From Ostreococcus mediterraneus (Eukaryota > Chlorophyta > Mamiellophyceae > Mamiellales > Bathycoccaceae), in assembly GCA_012295225.1 (NCBI GenBank), contig WMKK01000008.1, forward strand, positions 558,001-622,000: a DNA stretch of 64,000 nt, written 5' to 3'. Within the stretch, counting starts at the first letter, position 1. Each line of letters opens with the position of its first letter. Of the stretch, positions 45,762 through 55,074 are shown piece after piece. The notes beneath the pieces are model-generated. The model did no database searches. It worked only from the letters and a program-made list of their open reading frames with translations, and was not told the origin of the DNA. A program made the position numbers and the translations under genes.

Positions 45762-47840
45762 ATGTCCTCGTCTACAGTTGGCGCGAATGTCCCCAACGCC
45801 GTCGTCGATCGCACCACCACGGAGGCGGTGGACGTCGTGGACGCGCCGACGGGATGCGCGCCGAGGCATCGCGCGAAGTCCCTGGCGTCGGCGGCGAAGA
45901 AATGCGCGGTGAAGGTGTCGGACGCGACGCGCCGGGCGATGCGAGGCGCGGATGAGGATGGCTCGGATACCAACGCGACTGGTCCCGACAGCTTTGGCGC
46001 GCGCGTGAAAAGAGCGCTCAAGAGTGCAACATCAAAGATTGTTCAAGCGGTGCGCGCAGTGAAGGCGTTCATGACGTATGATGATGCGCACGAGGTTCGC
46101 GCTCGCGAGACGTCGGCGAGAAGCGCCGCGACAACGGAACCCGGTTCTGCATCGGTATCGACGGCGAATTTCACCGCGAGTGCGCACGTGCGGGCGTTTG
46201 ATGCGCATGATGCGGTATCGGTAGAGGATGCGACGCCGTTGCCGGTACCAAGACCGTTGATTGAAATGCCGCACGGGCAGGCGCGAGCTTCGAGCGCGGC
46301 GGACAAACGGTTACAAATTTTACCCTCGGGAGCGAAAGGGTACGTCACGCTGGATGATGTCGTGGTGGACACTGGAGAAAAAGCACTCTTGATTAATGAC
46401 CCGAGCAAGCGTAAGACGAGCACGATTGCGGATACGGTGAAATCAACTGCGGGGACCGCGAAGGATGTGGTGGCGAAAGTCGTGAGCTCCGCGGCGTCCA
46501 TCAAGCGACCGGGGTCGCGAAGCGCGGCGATGACCGCGGTGGAGATAGATGAGTTTCCGCCGCATGTTGCGAAGCATCGCTCAAAGAGTGAAAGGGCGTC
46601 CATGAGCACAGATAGTAAGGAGACGGATTGTACGGTTGAGGATGCGAGCGAGCGGGTCGCGCCGGCGGGGACGAATCCATTTTTAGACGACGATCAACCA
46701 GGAACGTCGGATCACGAGTTTTCGGATAGTGGTATTCCATCTCCGCGTCACCGGAGAGGAAATAGTACGGGATCGGGGAAATGGAGCGAGTTGAGTTACA
46801 CGACGTCGGATGACGGCATGTTGCGCATGTGTCACACGTCGCTCGCGCCAACAAAGCCTCGACGATGGACGAGAGGGGATAATTTAGGCGAAGGCTCGTA
46901 CGGGAACGTTTGGCTGGCCCTGAACGGCGACACGGGCGAGCTTTTCGCCCTCAAAGAGGTTCGCGTGGGGAGTAGCAACAAACACCGCGACGAGTCAATC
47001 GAACAACTCGAACAAGAAGTCAACGTGCTGTCTCGTCTGGTGCATCCAAACATCGTGCGCTACATTGGCATCACGCGCGAAGAAACCGCGCTGTATATCT
47101 TCCTCGAGTACGTCCCAGGCGGCTCCATCGCGTCGCTCGTGACGAGATTTGGTAAATTTGAAGAGAATGTCATTCGCGTGTACACGAGACAAATTCTCAT
47201 CGGCTTGGCGTACTTGCATTCCCAACGCGTCGTGCACCGCGACATCAAAGGCGCGAACATTCTCGTCGAGAAAAGCGGTAGAATCAAGCTCGCAGATTTC
47301 GGCATGGCTAAAGTACTCGAGCGGGTGTCGATAGGGAAATCTTTCAAAGGCAGCGCGTGCTGGATGGCGCCAGAGGTTATTAGGCAACAAAACGCGGGAT
47401 TTGAGGCGGACATCTGGAGCGTCGGGTGTACGGTGTACGAAATGGCCACGGGCTCGCCACCGTGGAGTGATTGCAGCACGCAAGTACAGATTATATTCAA
47501 AATTGCGTCATCGAATGAAATTCCTGAGATTCCTGAGCACTTGACGAGCGAGGGTAAAGACTTTTTACGCCTGTGTCTGCAGCGCGCCGCCGCGTCTCGC
47601 CCAGACGCGGTGACTCTTTTGGACGAACCCTTTGTTTTAGACGCGCATAAATCGAGCGAACAAAGCGTTCCTGGATTGCAGTACGACACATGGGCGTCAT
47701 CATCACAACTATCGTACCATGAAGATGAGGACATGTCGGTGCGATCGATACGTTCAAACGACGCGGACGAAGGTCTCAACTCGTCGCGCGTCTCTTCGTC
47801 GCGTCACGTGGCATGGGGAGACATGGATAGCGCGCCTTAG
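45762..47840 (+). CDS. MAP kinase kinase kinase, MEKK/NPK1 type
   Basis: A 692-residue serine/threonine kinase. The N-terminal 365 residues are low-complexity, with an Ala/Val/Lys helical stretch (STAGTAKDVVAKVVSSAASI). The catalytic domain (about 368-630) contains GEGSYGNVWLA, ALKEV, HRDIKGANILV, DFGMAK, the activation segment FKGSACWMAPEVI and DIWSVGCTVYEMATG. The HRDIKGAN loop and G-S-x-x-WMAPEV are typical of the STE11/MEKK class, which phosphorylates MAP2Ks in stress or cytokinesis cascades. The C-terminus is Ser/Asp-rich. No kinesin-binding or Ras-binding domain is visible. Confidence 0.93.
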   Translation: MSSSTVGANVPNAVVDRTTTEAVDVVDAPTGCAPRHRAKSLASAAKKCAVKVSDATRRAMRGADEDGSDTNATGPDSFGARVKRALKSATSKIVQAVRAVKAFMTYDDAHEVRARETSARSAATTEPGSASVSTANFTASAHVRAFDAHDAVSVEDATPLPVPRPLIEMPHGQARASSAADKRLQILPSGAKGYVTLDDVVVDTGEKALLINDPSKRKTSTIADTVKSTAGTAKDVVAKVVSSAASIKRPGSRSAAMTAVEIDEFPPHVAKHRSKSERASMSTDSKETDCTVEDASERVAPAGTNPFLDDDQPGTSDHEFSDSGIPSPRHRRGNSTGSGKWSELSYTTSDDGMLRMCHTSLAPTKPRRWTRGDNLGEGSYGNVWLALNGDTGELFALKEVRVGSSNKHRDESIEQLEQEVNVLSRLVHPNIVRYIGITREETALYIFLEYVPGGSIASLVTRFGKFEENVIRVYTRQILIGLAYLHSQRVVHRDIKGANILVEKSGRIKLADFGMAKVLERVSIGKSFKGSACWMAPEVIRQQNAGFEADIWSVGCTVYEMATGSPPWSDCSTQVQIIFKIASSNEIPEIPEHLTSEGKDFLRLCLQRAAASRPDAVTLLDEPFVLDAHKSSEQSVPGLQYDTWASSSQLSYHEDEDMSVRSIRSNDADEGLNSSRVSSSRHVAWGDMDSAP

Positions 47841-48035
47841 CGCGAGGTAAAAAACAGCACGCGCGCATTGTTATACAACATTTAGGTCACAACGAGTGAA
47901 AGCACGCGAATGATATCGATTATCGATGAGTAGAGTAATAGTAAGCGTTCATGATGATTTCAACAATTTATGTGGCGGTCAGTTCGCGTTCGCGCAGAGG
48001 CGATGAAACGCGAATTTTGTTTATGATTTTCATCT

Positions 48036-49069
48036 TCACAAATCAGTCGCGCGGAAGTGGTCGTCGTCGAAGGTGCTGTACACCATGCCATCGTTCGCCA
48101 TGTCATCCATGGCTTGACGCACGGCATCGGCAGTGAATCTACCGTTAAGCAACTTGGTGACTTCGCTGAGGTGCAAGCCGTGCTCACCCATCGCTTCGGG
48201 CATGTGAAGCACAGCCGACACGGCGTCGTGAATATTCTCCGACATCATGTTACCTTGAACAGCAGTGGGCGCAGCTTGAACCGGCGCCGCACTGTACACG
48301 TTACTGGGTGCCGAGCTGTTCGCAACACCCGTCTTCGTCTTCGTCGTCGAGTGCGCGTTGGCGTACACGACTTCCAACTGATGAAACGTAACTTCGTTGA
48401 AATCCGTAATCGCGCGAACTGCGTTAGAGTTATGCGCCGCGATACACTTTTCATTGCTCAACGATTTAAGTTGTCCGTACGCGCGAATGTACGTGTTCAA
48501 AGCAAATGGCTCCGTACCTTCGCCTTCGCCGTCGTTCCACACGCGTACGACGCACGTCCCCGTGCCGTCATCCACCGTATAACTCGTATTGCTCTGACCA
48601 TCCTTCACGCCAACAACCTTCCCGACCAACGTCACGTTCCCAAGCGTCAAACCACCATACTTGTACTCACCAGATTCACCAGCATCATCCATCGCGCGCT
48701 TAATCATCTTCACCGTCACCGGGCACATGGTTTCCGCGCGCGCGTTCGCGCTCGACTTCCCGCTCGCGCCGTCCATCACATCCACCGCACTACGCACACA
48801 CTCGCACACACACACACGCTCGCCGTCAGTCATCACGATCACAACGTACGCACGCGCCGCGCACGCGTCCACGCGCGCACAAAACCCCGCGCGAACGCGC
48901 CACGAACGCCCCTGATTCCCGCGCGACAATTCAAAACACAAATTCAAACCGCGAGCTGTCGCATCGATCGATCACTTTCGTCGCGCACGTACTCCGCCAT
49001 GAATGCGCCAGCGCCGGCGGCGCCGGCGAATTGCGTCGCCGTGGCGTCGTATGCTCCTCCGTTAAACAT
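48036..49069 (-). CDS. RPA2: Replication protein A 32-kDa subunit (RPA2), two exons
   Basis: Exons 48993-49069 and 48036-48789, intron 48790-48992 (203 nt, GTACGT...GTAG, with a CTGAC branch-like site near 48830). The spliced protein has 276 residues. Exon 1 encodes a Gly/Ala-rich N-terminus (MFNGGAYDATATQFAGAA) of the kind found in RPA32, which carries phosphorylation sites in other organisms. Exon 2 encodes the OB fold (YGGLTLGNVTLVGKVVGV; TVDDGTGTCVVRVW; YIRAYGQLKS; DFNEVTFHQLEVVYAN) and the C-terminal winged helix (LHLSEVTKLLNGRFTADAVR, ending in YSTFDDDHFRATD). RPA binds single-stranded DNA in replication and repair. A shorter single-exon start (48833) is possible but lacks the conserved N-terminus. 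Confidence 0.92.
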
Positions 49070-49264
49070 CGCGTGGCGCGGTCTGTCGGCGGCGGTGTGG
49101 CGTCGGCGCGACGCGCGGTGCCCGAGTTGAGGACGGCGCAGCGACACCTGACACCGTATCCCGTGGACCGCTCAACCCTAGAGTGACGGTTCGTATCTCT
49201 ATCTCTAGTGCTATCTATAGGTTGCGCGACGTTCGCGGCGCGCGACACGCCGTCGCGCGGCGCG

Positions 49265-51490
49265 ATGGGCGCGAGGATGGATAGGGATGTGGACACCGAG
49301 CGCGCGCGCGTGTGCGCGCGCGCGCGACGCGTGAGCGCGCCCGAGGCGATGGCGCGCGACGCCGCGCGCGGGGTGGCGTTGTTTTCCGAGCTGCGCGCGA
49401 GCGACCGGGCGGCGGTGTGCGCGCGCGCGGTGGAGGTGACGTACGGGGGCGGGGAGGAGGTGGTGAGGCGAGGGGAGGTTGGGGGGTATTTTTATGTCGT
49501 CGCCGTGGGGTGCGTGCGGGTGGAGGTTGGGGAAGGGGTGGATGGGTCGGGGTCGGGCGCGGTCGCGGGCGCTGTCGCGGGCGGGGTCGGGCGCGCGCTT
49601 CGTGGGCACGTCGCCGTGGGTGGTGCTGGCGTGAGTGATGTCGTTGATGGTGGACATGGCGTGTTATTGTATCCAGGGGAGACGTTCGGTGAGGTGGCAC
49701 TGGTGTGTAAGTGTCCGCGGACGGCAACGGTAAAGGCGGCGTCGCCGGTGGTCAAACTTTGGGCGCTGGACCGAGCGACGTTTCACGAGACGCTCAAACG
49801 TACGACGTTCGAACGGCGACGAGAATATTTGACGTATCTCGATGCTGTGCCTTTGTTTCGAGATTCACTCGATGCGCGCACGACATCTATGCTTGTTGAT
49901 GCATTGCGTAAGACGACGTTTGAAGACGGAGAGACCATCGTGCGACCCAGCGACGCGTACGACGACGCGTTTTCAAAGTTTTACGTCATCATCGACGGCA
50001 CAGCGACCGTGCACGTCGAGAACGATACGTATGGTAATGATTCCACACGCGAATCTGGACGAGATCAAGAAGTGAATCGCCTGACAAAAGGGGATTACTT
50101 TGGCGAGGTGAGCTTGATTCATAAAACGTCTCCGACGGCGACAGTCGTCGCTCGAGGCGTCGTCACCGCTCTGACACTGGATGCCGAATCGTTCCATCGT
50201 ATGATTAGTGGTGATGTCATGGAAATCATGTCCGAGCGTGTCAACTCTTACGCGTATGCGCCAAACAAGGTTGAAAGAAAACCAAAGAGGCAATTAACGC
50301 GGGGCGGTTCGTTTGCGGCGCTACGCGGTGCGGTGACGAGTCGACTTCGCTGGCTCTCGTTCGATCGTAAGAACTCATCTCGAAAGCGATCGTTATCATC
50401 CGCGTGGCACGTCGACGGTGTTTCTCCATCGACGCGTTCTCACAGAGAAGATTTGCCAAAGATTCATGTCAAGTCAAAGAATGACGTGATGTTTCTCAAG
50501 GAAATTGGCGGCGGCATGCTGGGCGCGGTATTTCTCGCCAAAACATTGAATACACGCACGACATGTTGCATTAAAGTCATGCAAAAGTGGAAAGTGGTAC
50601 ATTTGGAGCAAGAAAACAACGTCTCGCGTGAGTTGGATCTCATGAAGCGATTTGATTCACCATTTCTCACGCGAGCGATGGGCGCGTTTCAAGACGACAG
50701 ATCGCTGTATCTCGTCATGGAGTATTTTTGCGGCGGGGACTTGTTTCAACTTTTAGTGAACGGTCCTTACAAAGGGGGAAAATTTCCTGTGCAAGTTGCC
50801 GAGTTCTACGCCGCGGAAGTGCTCATGGCATTGCAATACATCCACGAGCGAGAGTACGTCTATCGCGATTTGAAGCCCGAAAATGTCCTCATCGATAGCC
50901 GAGGACACGTCAAGCTTACCGACCTTGGATTCTGTCGCCGGCTCCTTCGTGGCGAACGTGCGTATACGACGTGTGGAACAGCGGATTACATGGCTCCTGA
51001 AGTCATGCTCGCGCAAGGATATGATCAAGCAGCAGATTATTGGTCGTTTGGTGTTCTGGTGTACGAAATGCTCGTCGGCTACGCGCCCTTCGCGTCCGTC
51101 TCTGATGGCGATCGTCATCGTCGAATCGTCACCTCAGATTTGCGTTTTCATGCGCAGTACTTTCCACTGACGGCAAAGTCACTCATTGCGCGCCTGTGTG
51201 TGGTGGATGTCGCAAGAAGATTGGGATCGAGCGCTCGAGGCATCGAAGATTTAAAAAGTCACGCCTTCTTTACCGTCGATTGGGCTGATGTTGCGTCTCG
51301 CCAGCTCGTACCTCCGTATGTACCTGAGCATAACAAAACGGAAGATACATTTACGCATAACGATTCCACCGTGGCACGACATCAATCGAGAGAATTACTC
51401 AAGCAGCTCGATCGTCGAGGAGAGCGAGAGCGCTGCGAAACGGGTGCTGGATTCCCTACAAACCAAACAGACGCGTTTACTGGATTTTAG
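49265..51490 (+). CDS. Cyclic-nucleotide-dependent protein kinase (PKG-like AGC kinase)
   Basis: A 741-residue protein; the ATG at 49265 is used because the frame above starts with GTG. Two tandem cyclic-nucleotide-binding domains come first, with phosphate-binding cassettes GETFGEVALVCKCPRTATV and GDYFGEVSLIHKTSPTATV. A basic linker follows, then an AGC kinase domain: GGGMLGAVFLAKT, CIKVMQK, YRDLKPENVLI, DLGFC (DFG with Leu), TTCGTADYMAPEVM and an AGC C-tail ending in FFTVDWADV. Regulatory and catalytic parts in one chain are the PKG layout. Both cassettes have the conserved Glu and Arg/Thr positions (second: S-P-T-A-T, so the usual Arg is Thr). The nucleotide bound cannot be told. Confidence 0.92.
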   Translation: MGARMDRDVDTERARVCARARRVSAPEAMARDAARGVALFSELRASDRAAVCARAVEVTYGGGEEVVRRGEVGGYFYVVAVGCVRVEVGEGVDGSGSGAVAGAVAGGVGRALRGHVAVGGAGVSDVVDGGHGVLLYPGETFGEVALVCKCPRTATVKAASPVVKLWALDRATFHETLKRTTFERRREYLTYLDAVPLFRDSLDARTTSMLVDALRKTTFEDGETIVRPSDAYDDAFSKFYVIIDGTATVHVENDTYGNDSTRESGRDQEVNRLTKGDYFGEVSLIHKTSPTATVVARGVVTALTLDAESFHRMISGDVMEIMSERVNSYAYAPNKVERKPKRQLTRGGSFAALRGAVTSRLRWLSFDRKNSSRKRSLSSAWHVDGVSPSTRSHREDLPKIHVKSKNDVMFLKEIGGGMLGAVFLAKTLNTRTTCCIKVMQKWKVVHLEQENNVSRELDLMKRFDSPFLTRAMGAFQDDRSLYLVMEYFCGGDLFQLLVNGPYKGGKFPVQVAEFYAAEVLMALQYIHEREYVYRDLKPENVLIDSRGHVKLTDLGFCRRLLRGERAYTTCGTADYMAPEVMLAQGYDQAADYWSFGVLVYEMLVGYAPFASVSDGDRHRRIVTSDLRFHAQYFPLTAKSLIARLCVVDVARRLGSSARGIEDLKSHAFFTVDWADVASRQLVPPYVPEHNKTEDTFTHNDSTVARHQSRELLKQLDRRGERERCETGAGFPTNQTDAFTGF

Positions 51491-51599
51491 TTTGAAACGT
51501 TTTGCAAGCGAATTACGCGTTGGGACGTGACTGCTTAATTTGAAATAAAGTTTGCAAGTTTATCACTAGCGCTTGTACTCATTACTGAGCTCGTAATCT

Positions 51600-52805
51600 T
51601 TATTGCTGCTTGCATTCCGGAGCTTGCTCGCCCGCTTGCGCACCACCCGCGCCCTTCAACGCCGGCGGTGCCTTGAAAGAAGCCTTGCCACCATCTTCGT
51701 CGTCGTCGTCACCGTCGTCGTCTTCATCATCATCTTCGTCTTCGTCATCCTCGTCGTCCTCGTCCTCATCGGAGTATTCCTCCTCGTCTTCGTCGTATTC
51801 TTCATCTTCGTCGTTGGCGAACGCTTCGCCAGTGAACCAGTTCACAGCGTCGGCAATCAAGTTGTTCGCAATCATGAGGCCAATTTCATAATCTTGTTCC
51901 ATGGCGTCTTGCAATTGCTCGGCGTCTTCTTCCGACATGTTTTGTTGCTCATCCTCATCTGGAACTTCGGGCGGGTAGAAGAATTGGAAAAAGCTTTCGG
52001 CGGGTTCCGTCTTGGTAATCGGCTTCTTATTCTTCGCGCCAGGCTTGGGCTTCTTACGCATAACCTTCACAGTCAAGTTCTTACCAGATTTCCAGTTAAC
52101 CTCACTTGCTTCGATGTAGCGCAACACATTCTCTTCCTCATCATCCATGTGATACGTCTTCGTGAGCACGGCGTCTTCAAAGTATTCGTTTTCAGAAAAG
52201 TGAAAGTCAATCTTAAACCCGCACAACTCATCGCCATCTTCGTCTTCACCGCTCAACTTGGACGTTTGGACATCCACCAAGTACTTCAACGCTCCCTCGT
52301 CGCGTTCGGTGATCATCGATGCGATCTCCTCGTGATTCTTCAACGCGATCAGCCAAAACTCGGGAATACCAGTCGGCGCCGGTTCTTCGCACTTCTTGAT
52401 TTCCTCCACCAATTCCTCATCCTCAGTCTCAACAACATCCTCCGCCCCAGTCACAATCGAAGACCGTTTCGCATACAGCGGTGCGTATAACTTGTCGTAC
52501 TTTTCTTCAAGCGCGCGAAGTTCCACCGTGTACGCTTCGTGAAGCTCGTCGTGCTCCTCTTGCGTGCGCTCCAACGCGCGCACTCTCGCGCGCACTTGCG
52601 GGTGCAACTCGTCGATAAACCCCGATCGCAAACCAACCAAGCCATCGAGTTTTTGCTGCAACGCGCCAATGAGTCCAGAGTTCCCGTGCAACTGCTGCAA
52701 CGCCGCCATCACTTGCGCGCCATCGACAGACTGTTCGAAATCAGGATCAGTCTCGCCTTCGTCACCGTCGCGCGCGGGTAATCCGTCGCCTCCGAGGCCT
52801 TTCAT
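51600..52805 (-). CDS. NAP1: Nucleosome assembly protein 1
   Basis: A 401-residue histone chaperone from the ATG at 52805 (MKGLGGDGL); the long frame above this is shadow sequence. The dimerisation helix (VRARVRALERTQEEHDELHE), the NAP core (PTGIPEFWLIALKNHEEIAS; FKIDFHFSENEYFEDAVLTK; SFFQFFYPPEVPDEDE) and the highly acidic C-terminal tail are all present. The chain ends in CKQQ, a CaaX box of the farnesylated type also found in plant NAP1 proteins. NAP1 binds H2A-H2B and shuttles histones. It is one of three chromatin-assembly genes within 6 kb. Confidence 0.96.
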   Translation of the reverse strand: MKGLGGDGLPARDGDEGETDPDFEQSVDGAQVMAALQQLHGNSGLIGALQQKLDGLVGLRSGFIDELHPQVRARVRALERTQEEHDELHEAYTVELRALEEKYDKLYAPLYAKRSSIVTGAEDVVETEDEELVEEIKKCEEPAPTGIPEFWLIALKNHEEIASMITERDEGALKYLVDVQTSKLSGEDEDGDELCGFKIDFHFSENEYFEDAVLTKTYHMDDEEENVLRYIEASEVNWKSGKNLTVKVMRKKPKPGAKNKKPITKTEPAESFFQFFYPPEVPDEDEQQNMSEEDAEQLQDAMEQDYEIGLMIANNLIADAVNWFTGEAFANDEDEEYDEDEEEYSDEDEDDEDDEDEDDDEDDDGDDDDEDGGKASFKAPPALKGAGGAQAGEQAPECKQQ

Positions 52806-53040
52806 CGCGCGTAAGGCGTGATGCAAACTGTGTGTTCGTGCGTGCGTGCGCGCGTGCGTGCGCGGTGGATGCGCGCGAGCGACGGAGCGTCGGGTAATGC
52901 CGCGTGCGCCGCCAGAAAGATTGTTTTGTTTGAAAAAAAAAGCGCAGCGCGACATCGTGACGCGCCGCGACGGCGCCTCGCGAGACCGACGATCGTCGCG
53001 CGCGTGGCACTGGGTCGACAACGCGCGTGCGCATCGCGGC

Positions 53041-53424
53041 ATGTCGCACGCGGGCGCGATGACGCGCGCGCACGCGCGCGCGGCGGGGACATCGACGTCT
53101 GGGGCGGTGCGCGCGAGGATGTCGAGCGCGCGGCGCGTGTGGACGCCGCGCGCGCGTTCGGACGCGCGGACGCGTGTACGCGCGAACGCGCTGCCGCCGG
53201 CGAACGAAGTTGCGGGCTTCGTCGTCGGTGGGGCGCTATTGGCGCTGTGTTTGGCGGGGACGCGGTTGGATGCCATCATCGCTCGGGCGCAGGCGCGCGG
53301 GTTCGAGGAGGAGGGCGAAGGATCGGGGGCGCGAACGCGTGCGGTGAATGAGAAGAAGCCGACGCGCGGAAGTGGAAATATATTTGTTTTACCGGACGAC
53401 GACGAGAACGGCGGGGCGTCGTAA
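53041..53424 (+). CDS. Small membrane protein, probable organelle import
   Basis: A 127-residue protein from the ATG at 53041 (MSHAGAMTRAHARAA). The first 60 residues are rich in Ala, Arg, Ser and Thr like a plastid transit peptide. One hydrophobic segment follows (AGFVVGGALLALCLAG), then a charged tail with GSGNIFVLPDDDE. I recognise no family. Earlier in-frame ATGs (for example 52846) lie in repetitive GC-rich sequence upstream of NAP1 and are unlikely. Function unknown. Confidence 0.6.
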   Translation: MSHAGAMTRAHARAAGTSTSGAVRARMSSARRVWTPRARSDARTRVRANALPPANEVAGFVVGGALLALCLAGTRLDAIIARAQARGFEEEGEGSGARTRAVNEKKPTRGSGNIFVLPDDDENGGAS

Positions 53425-53535
53425 ATGCTCGACGCGCGTGGGAAAATGATTTGTTTGTTTAGTAGAGACGTGAGACCATTGCAACGTAGTAAAGCCTCAC
53501 TCAAAGGCGACACATGTATATAATAATGTGACACA

Positions 53536-54648
53536 TTAGAAGACCTTGACCAATTCGACGTCGAAATGCAACGCTGAGCCTCCTGGGATGACGCCCTTGA
53601 TGCCCTTCTTGCCGTAGCCCATGGCGGCTGGGATGATTAAAGTACGCTTGTCGCCTTCGCGCATGCCTTCGACGCCAACATCCCATCCTTTAATGACTTC
53701 GCCCACACCTAATCGGAAAGTAAAGTTAGCTCCACCTTTCGTTTGGTCGAAAATCTTCCCGCTCGGAAGCTTGCCGATATATTTCATGGCTACCTTTTTG
53801 CCCCCTTGGGCAACCTTTGCGCCGGTGTTCTTCGTCGCAAACGTGTTGATAATTTCCATGCCATTCTTGTGCACGCGCTTCGGCACATCCGGCTTCTTCG
53901 CCGGCGGTGCTTCTACTTTAGCCTGCTTTTTCGGTTCAGGAGCCTTGGCCGCGGTCTTCTCGGCTGGACGTTTGTCGCCAACCTTTTTATTGTCCTGAAC
54001 TTCGCGGATTTCCACGCCACCCTTACGAGTAACTTTTGGCGCTTCCTCCTCCTCCTCGTCGTCGTCGTCGGATTCAGAATCACCATCATCCTCAGAATCA
54101 TCCTCTTCATCTTCAGAATCATCGTCGTCGTCATCAGAGTCGTCGTCGTCCTCCTCCTCGTCGTCGTCGTCGTCGCTTTCAGACTCCAACGCGTCCATGT
54201 CATCCGCGGCGAACTCTTCATCCTCCTCCTCCGAGTCATACTCCTCCCCGTACATGCCGTCTTCATCATCCACATCCTCATCACCAAACTCCGGCATGTA
54301 ATACCCCGTCAAATCAACACCACACGACCCTTCCACGGTGAACTCCGCGTATTCGTCGAGCACTAAATCCAACCCCTGCGTCTCAACCCGTCCACCGATG
54401 AGCGTCGCCACGCGATACTCCTCCTTCTCAAACCCATCCTCGTCATCCGACATCGTCTCCGTCTCCGGATCGATCCCAGCGAGCACGGCCTCATCGGACT
54501 CGCACCGCATCTTAATCACCACGCGCTCGCCGTCTTTCAGCGCATCGCCGCGCGCGGTGGCTTGCGAGACGTGCAGGCGCATGGCGACATCGGGCGGCGG
54601 CACGAAGGGCGTCCAGCGCCCGGGCTCGAGTTTCATCCCCCAAAACAT
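53536..54648 (-). CDS. Nucleoplasmin-like FKBP prolyl isomerase (Fpr3/4, plant FKBP43/53 type)
   Basis: A 370-residue protein. The start at 54648 gives MFWGMKLEPGRWTPF, the normal beginning of the nucleoplasmin-like (NPL) domain in this family. The NPL domain (about 1-110) is followed by a long acidic Asp/Glu/Ser tract, a basic Lys-rich stretch, and a C-terminal FKBP domain (about 265-370: VAMKYIGKLPSGKIFDQTK, GEVIKGWDVGVEGMREGDKR, IPAAMGYGKKGIKG, and FDVELVKV). These nuclear proteins act as histone chaperones and proline isomerases on histone tails. The divergent neighbour is Tousled-like kinase. Confidence 0.93.
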   Translation of the reverse strand: MFWGMKLEPGRWTPFVPPPDVAMRLHVSQATARGDALKDGERVVIKMRCESDEAVLAGIDPETETMSDDEDGFEKEEYRVATLIGGRVETQGLDLVLDEYAEFTVEGSCGVDLTGYYMPEFGDEDVDDEDGMYGEEYDSEEEDEEFAADDMDALESESDDDDDEEEDDDDSDDDDDDSEDEEDDSEDDGDSESDDDDEEEEEAPKVTRKGGVEIREVQDNKKVGDKRPAEKTAAKAPEPKKQAKVEAPPAKKPDVPKRVHKNGMEIINTFATKNTGAKVAQGGKKVAMKYIGKLPSGKIFDQTKGGANFTFRLGVGEVIKGWDVGVEGMREGDKRTLIIPAAMGYGKKGIKGVIPGGSALHFDVELVKVF

Positions 54649-54899
54649 CGCGGCGGCGGCGTCGGCGGTATGAGAGCGACCACTGTGACGCGCCGCCGCC
54701 GCCGCCGCCGCCGCGGCGATCGGCGACCGAACCCGCGACGCGACCGCGCCCATCGCGAGCGAACATAAAACACGCGACATCGAGCTCACTCGCATCACAG
54801 TACGTGCGCGCGACATGTTTATGTGCGCGTCGCATGCGTGATTTACGTAGACAGGACGCGAACGATCTCGACTACGGGTTCGCGAGACCTTCTCGGTGC

Positions 54900-54934
54900 G
54901 TTCGGACATTCGACGATACGCCGAATGTCCGAAC
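54900..54934. promoter_or_regulatory. Perfect 13-bp inverted repeat in the FKBP/TLK divergent promoter
   Basis: GTTCGGACATTCG (54900-54912) is the exact reverse complement of CGAATGTCCGAAC (54922-54934), with a 9-nt spacer. It lies in the 426-bp region between the two start codons. It could bind a dimeric factor or form a hairpin in the TLK leader. Confidence 0.8.
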
Positions 54935-55074
54935 ATTGTCCCGCCATTTGAACGCCGTCGCCGTCGCTTCCGTCGCTTCCGTCGCCTCTGTCGCCGCACA
55001 ACGCGCGCGTCGTGGACGCGCGACAGATCGCGTCGTCGTCGCCCCAGGAGTGGTATCGGCGCGTTCGTCGCGCG

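Noticed and set aside
48999-49130. 43-residue plus-strand ORF (MNAPAPAAPANCVAV)
   Set aside because: It lies antisense to the first exon of RPA2, which explains the coding look of this stretch.
52806-53534. Long N-terminal extension of NAP1 on the minus strand
   Set aside because: It is antisense to the small membrane protein gene and lacks NAP1 similarity. MKGLGGDGL at 52805 is a normal start.
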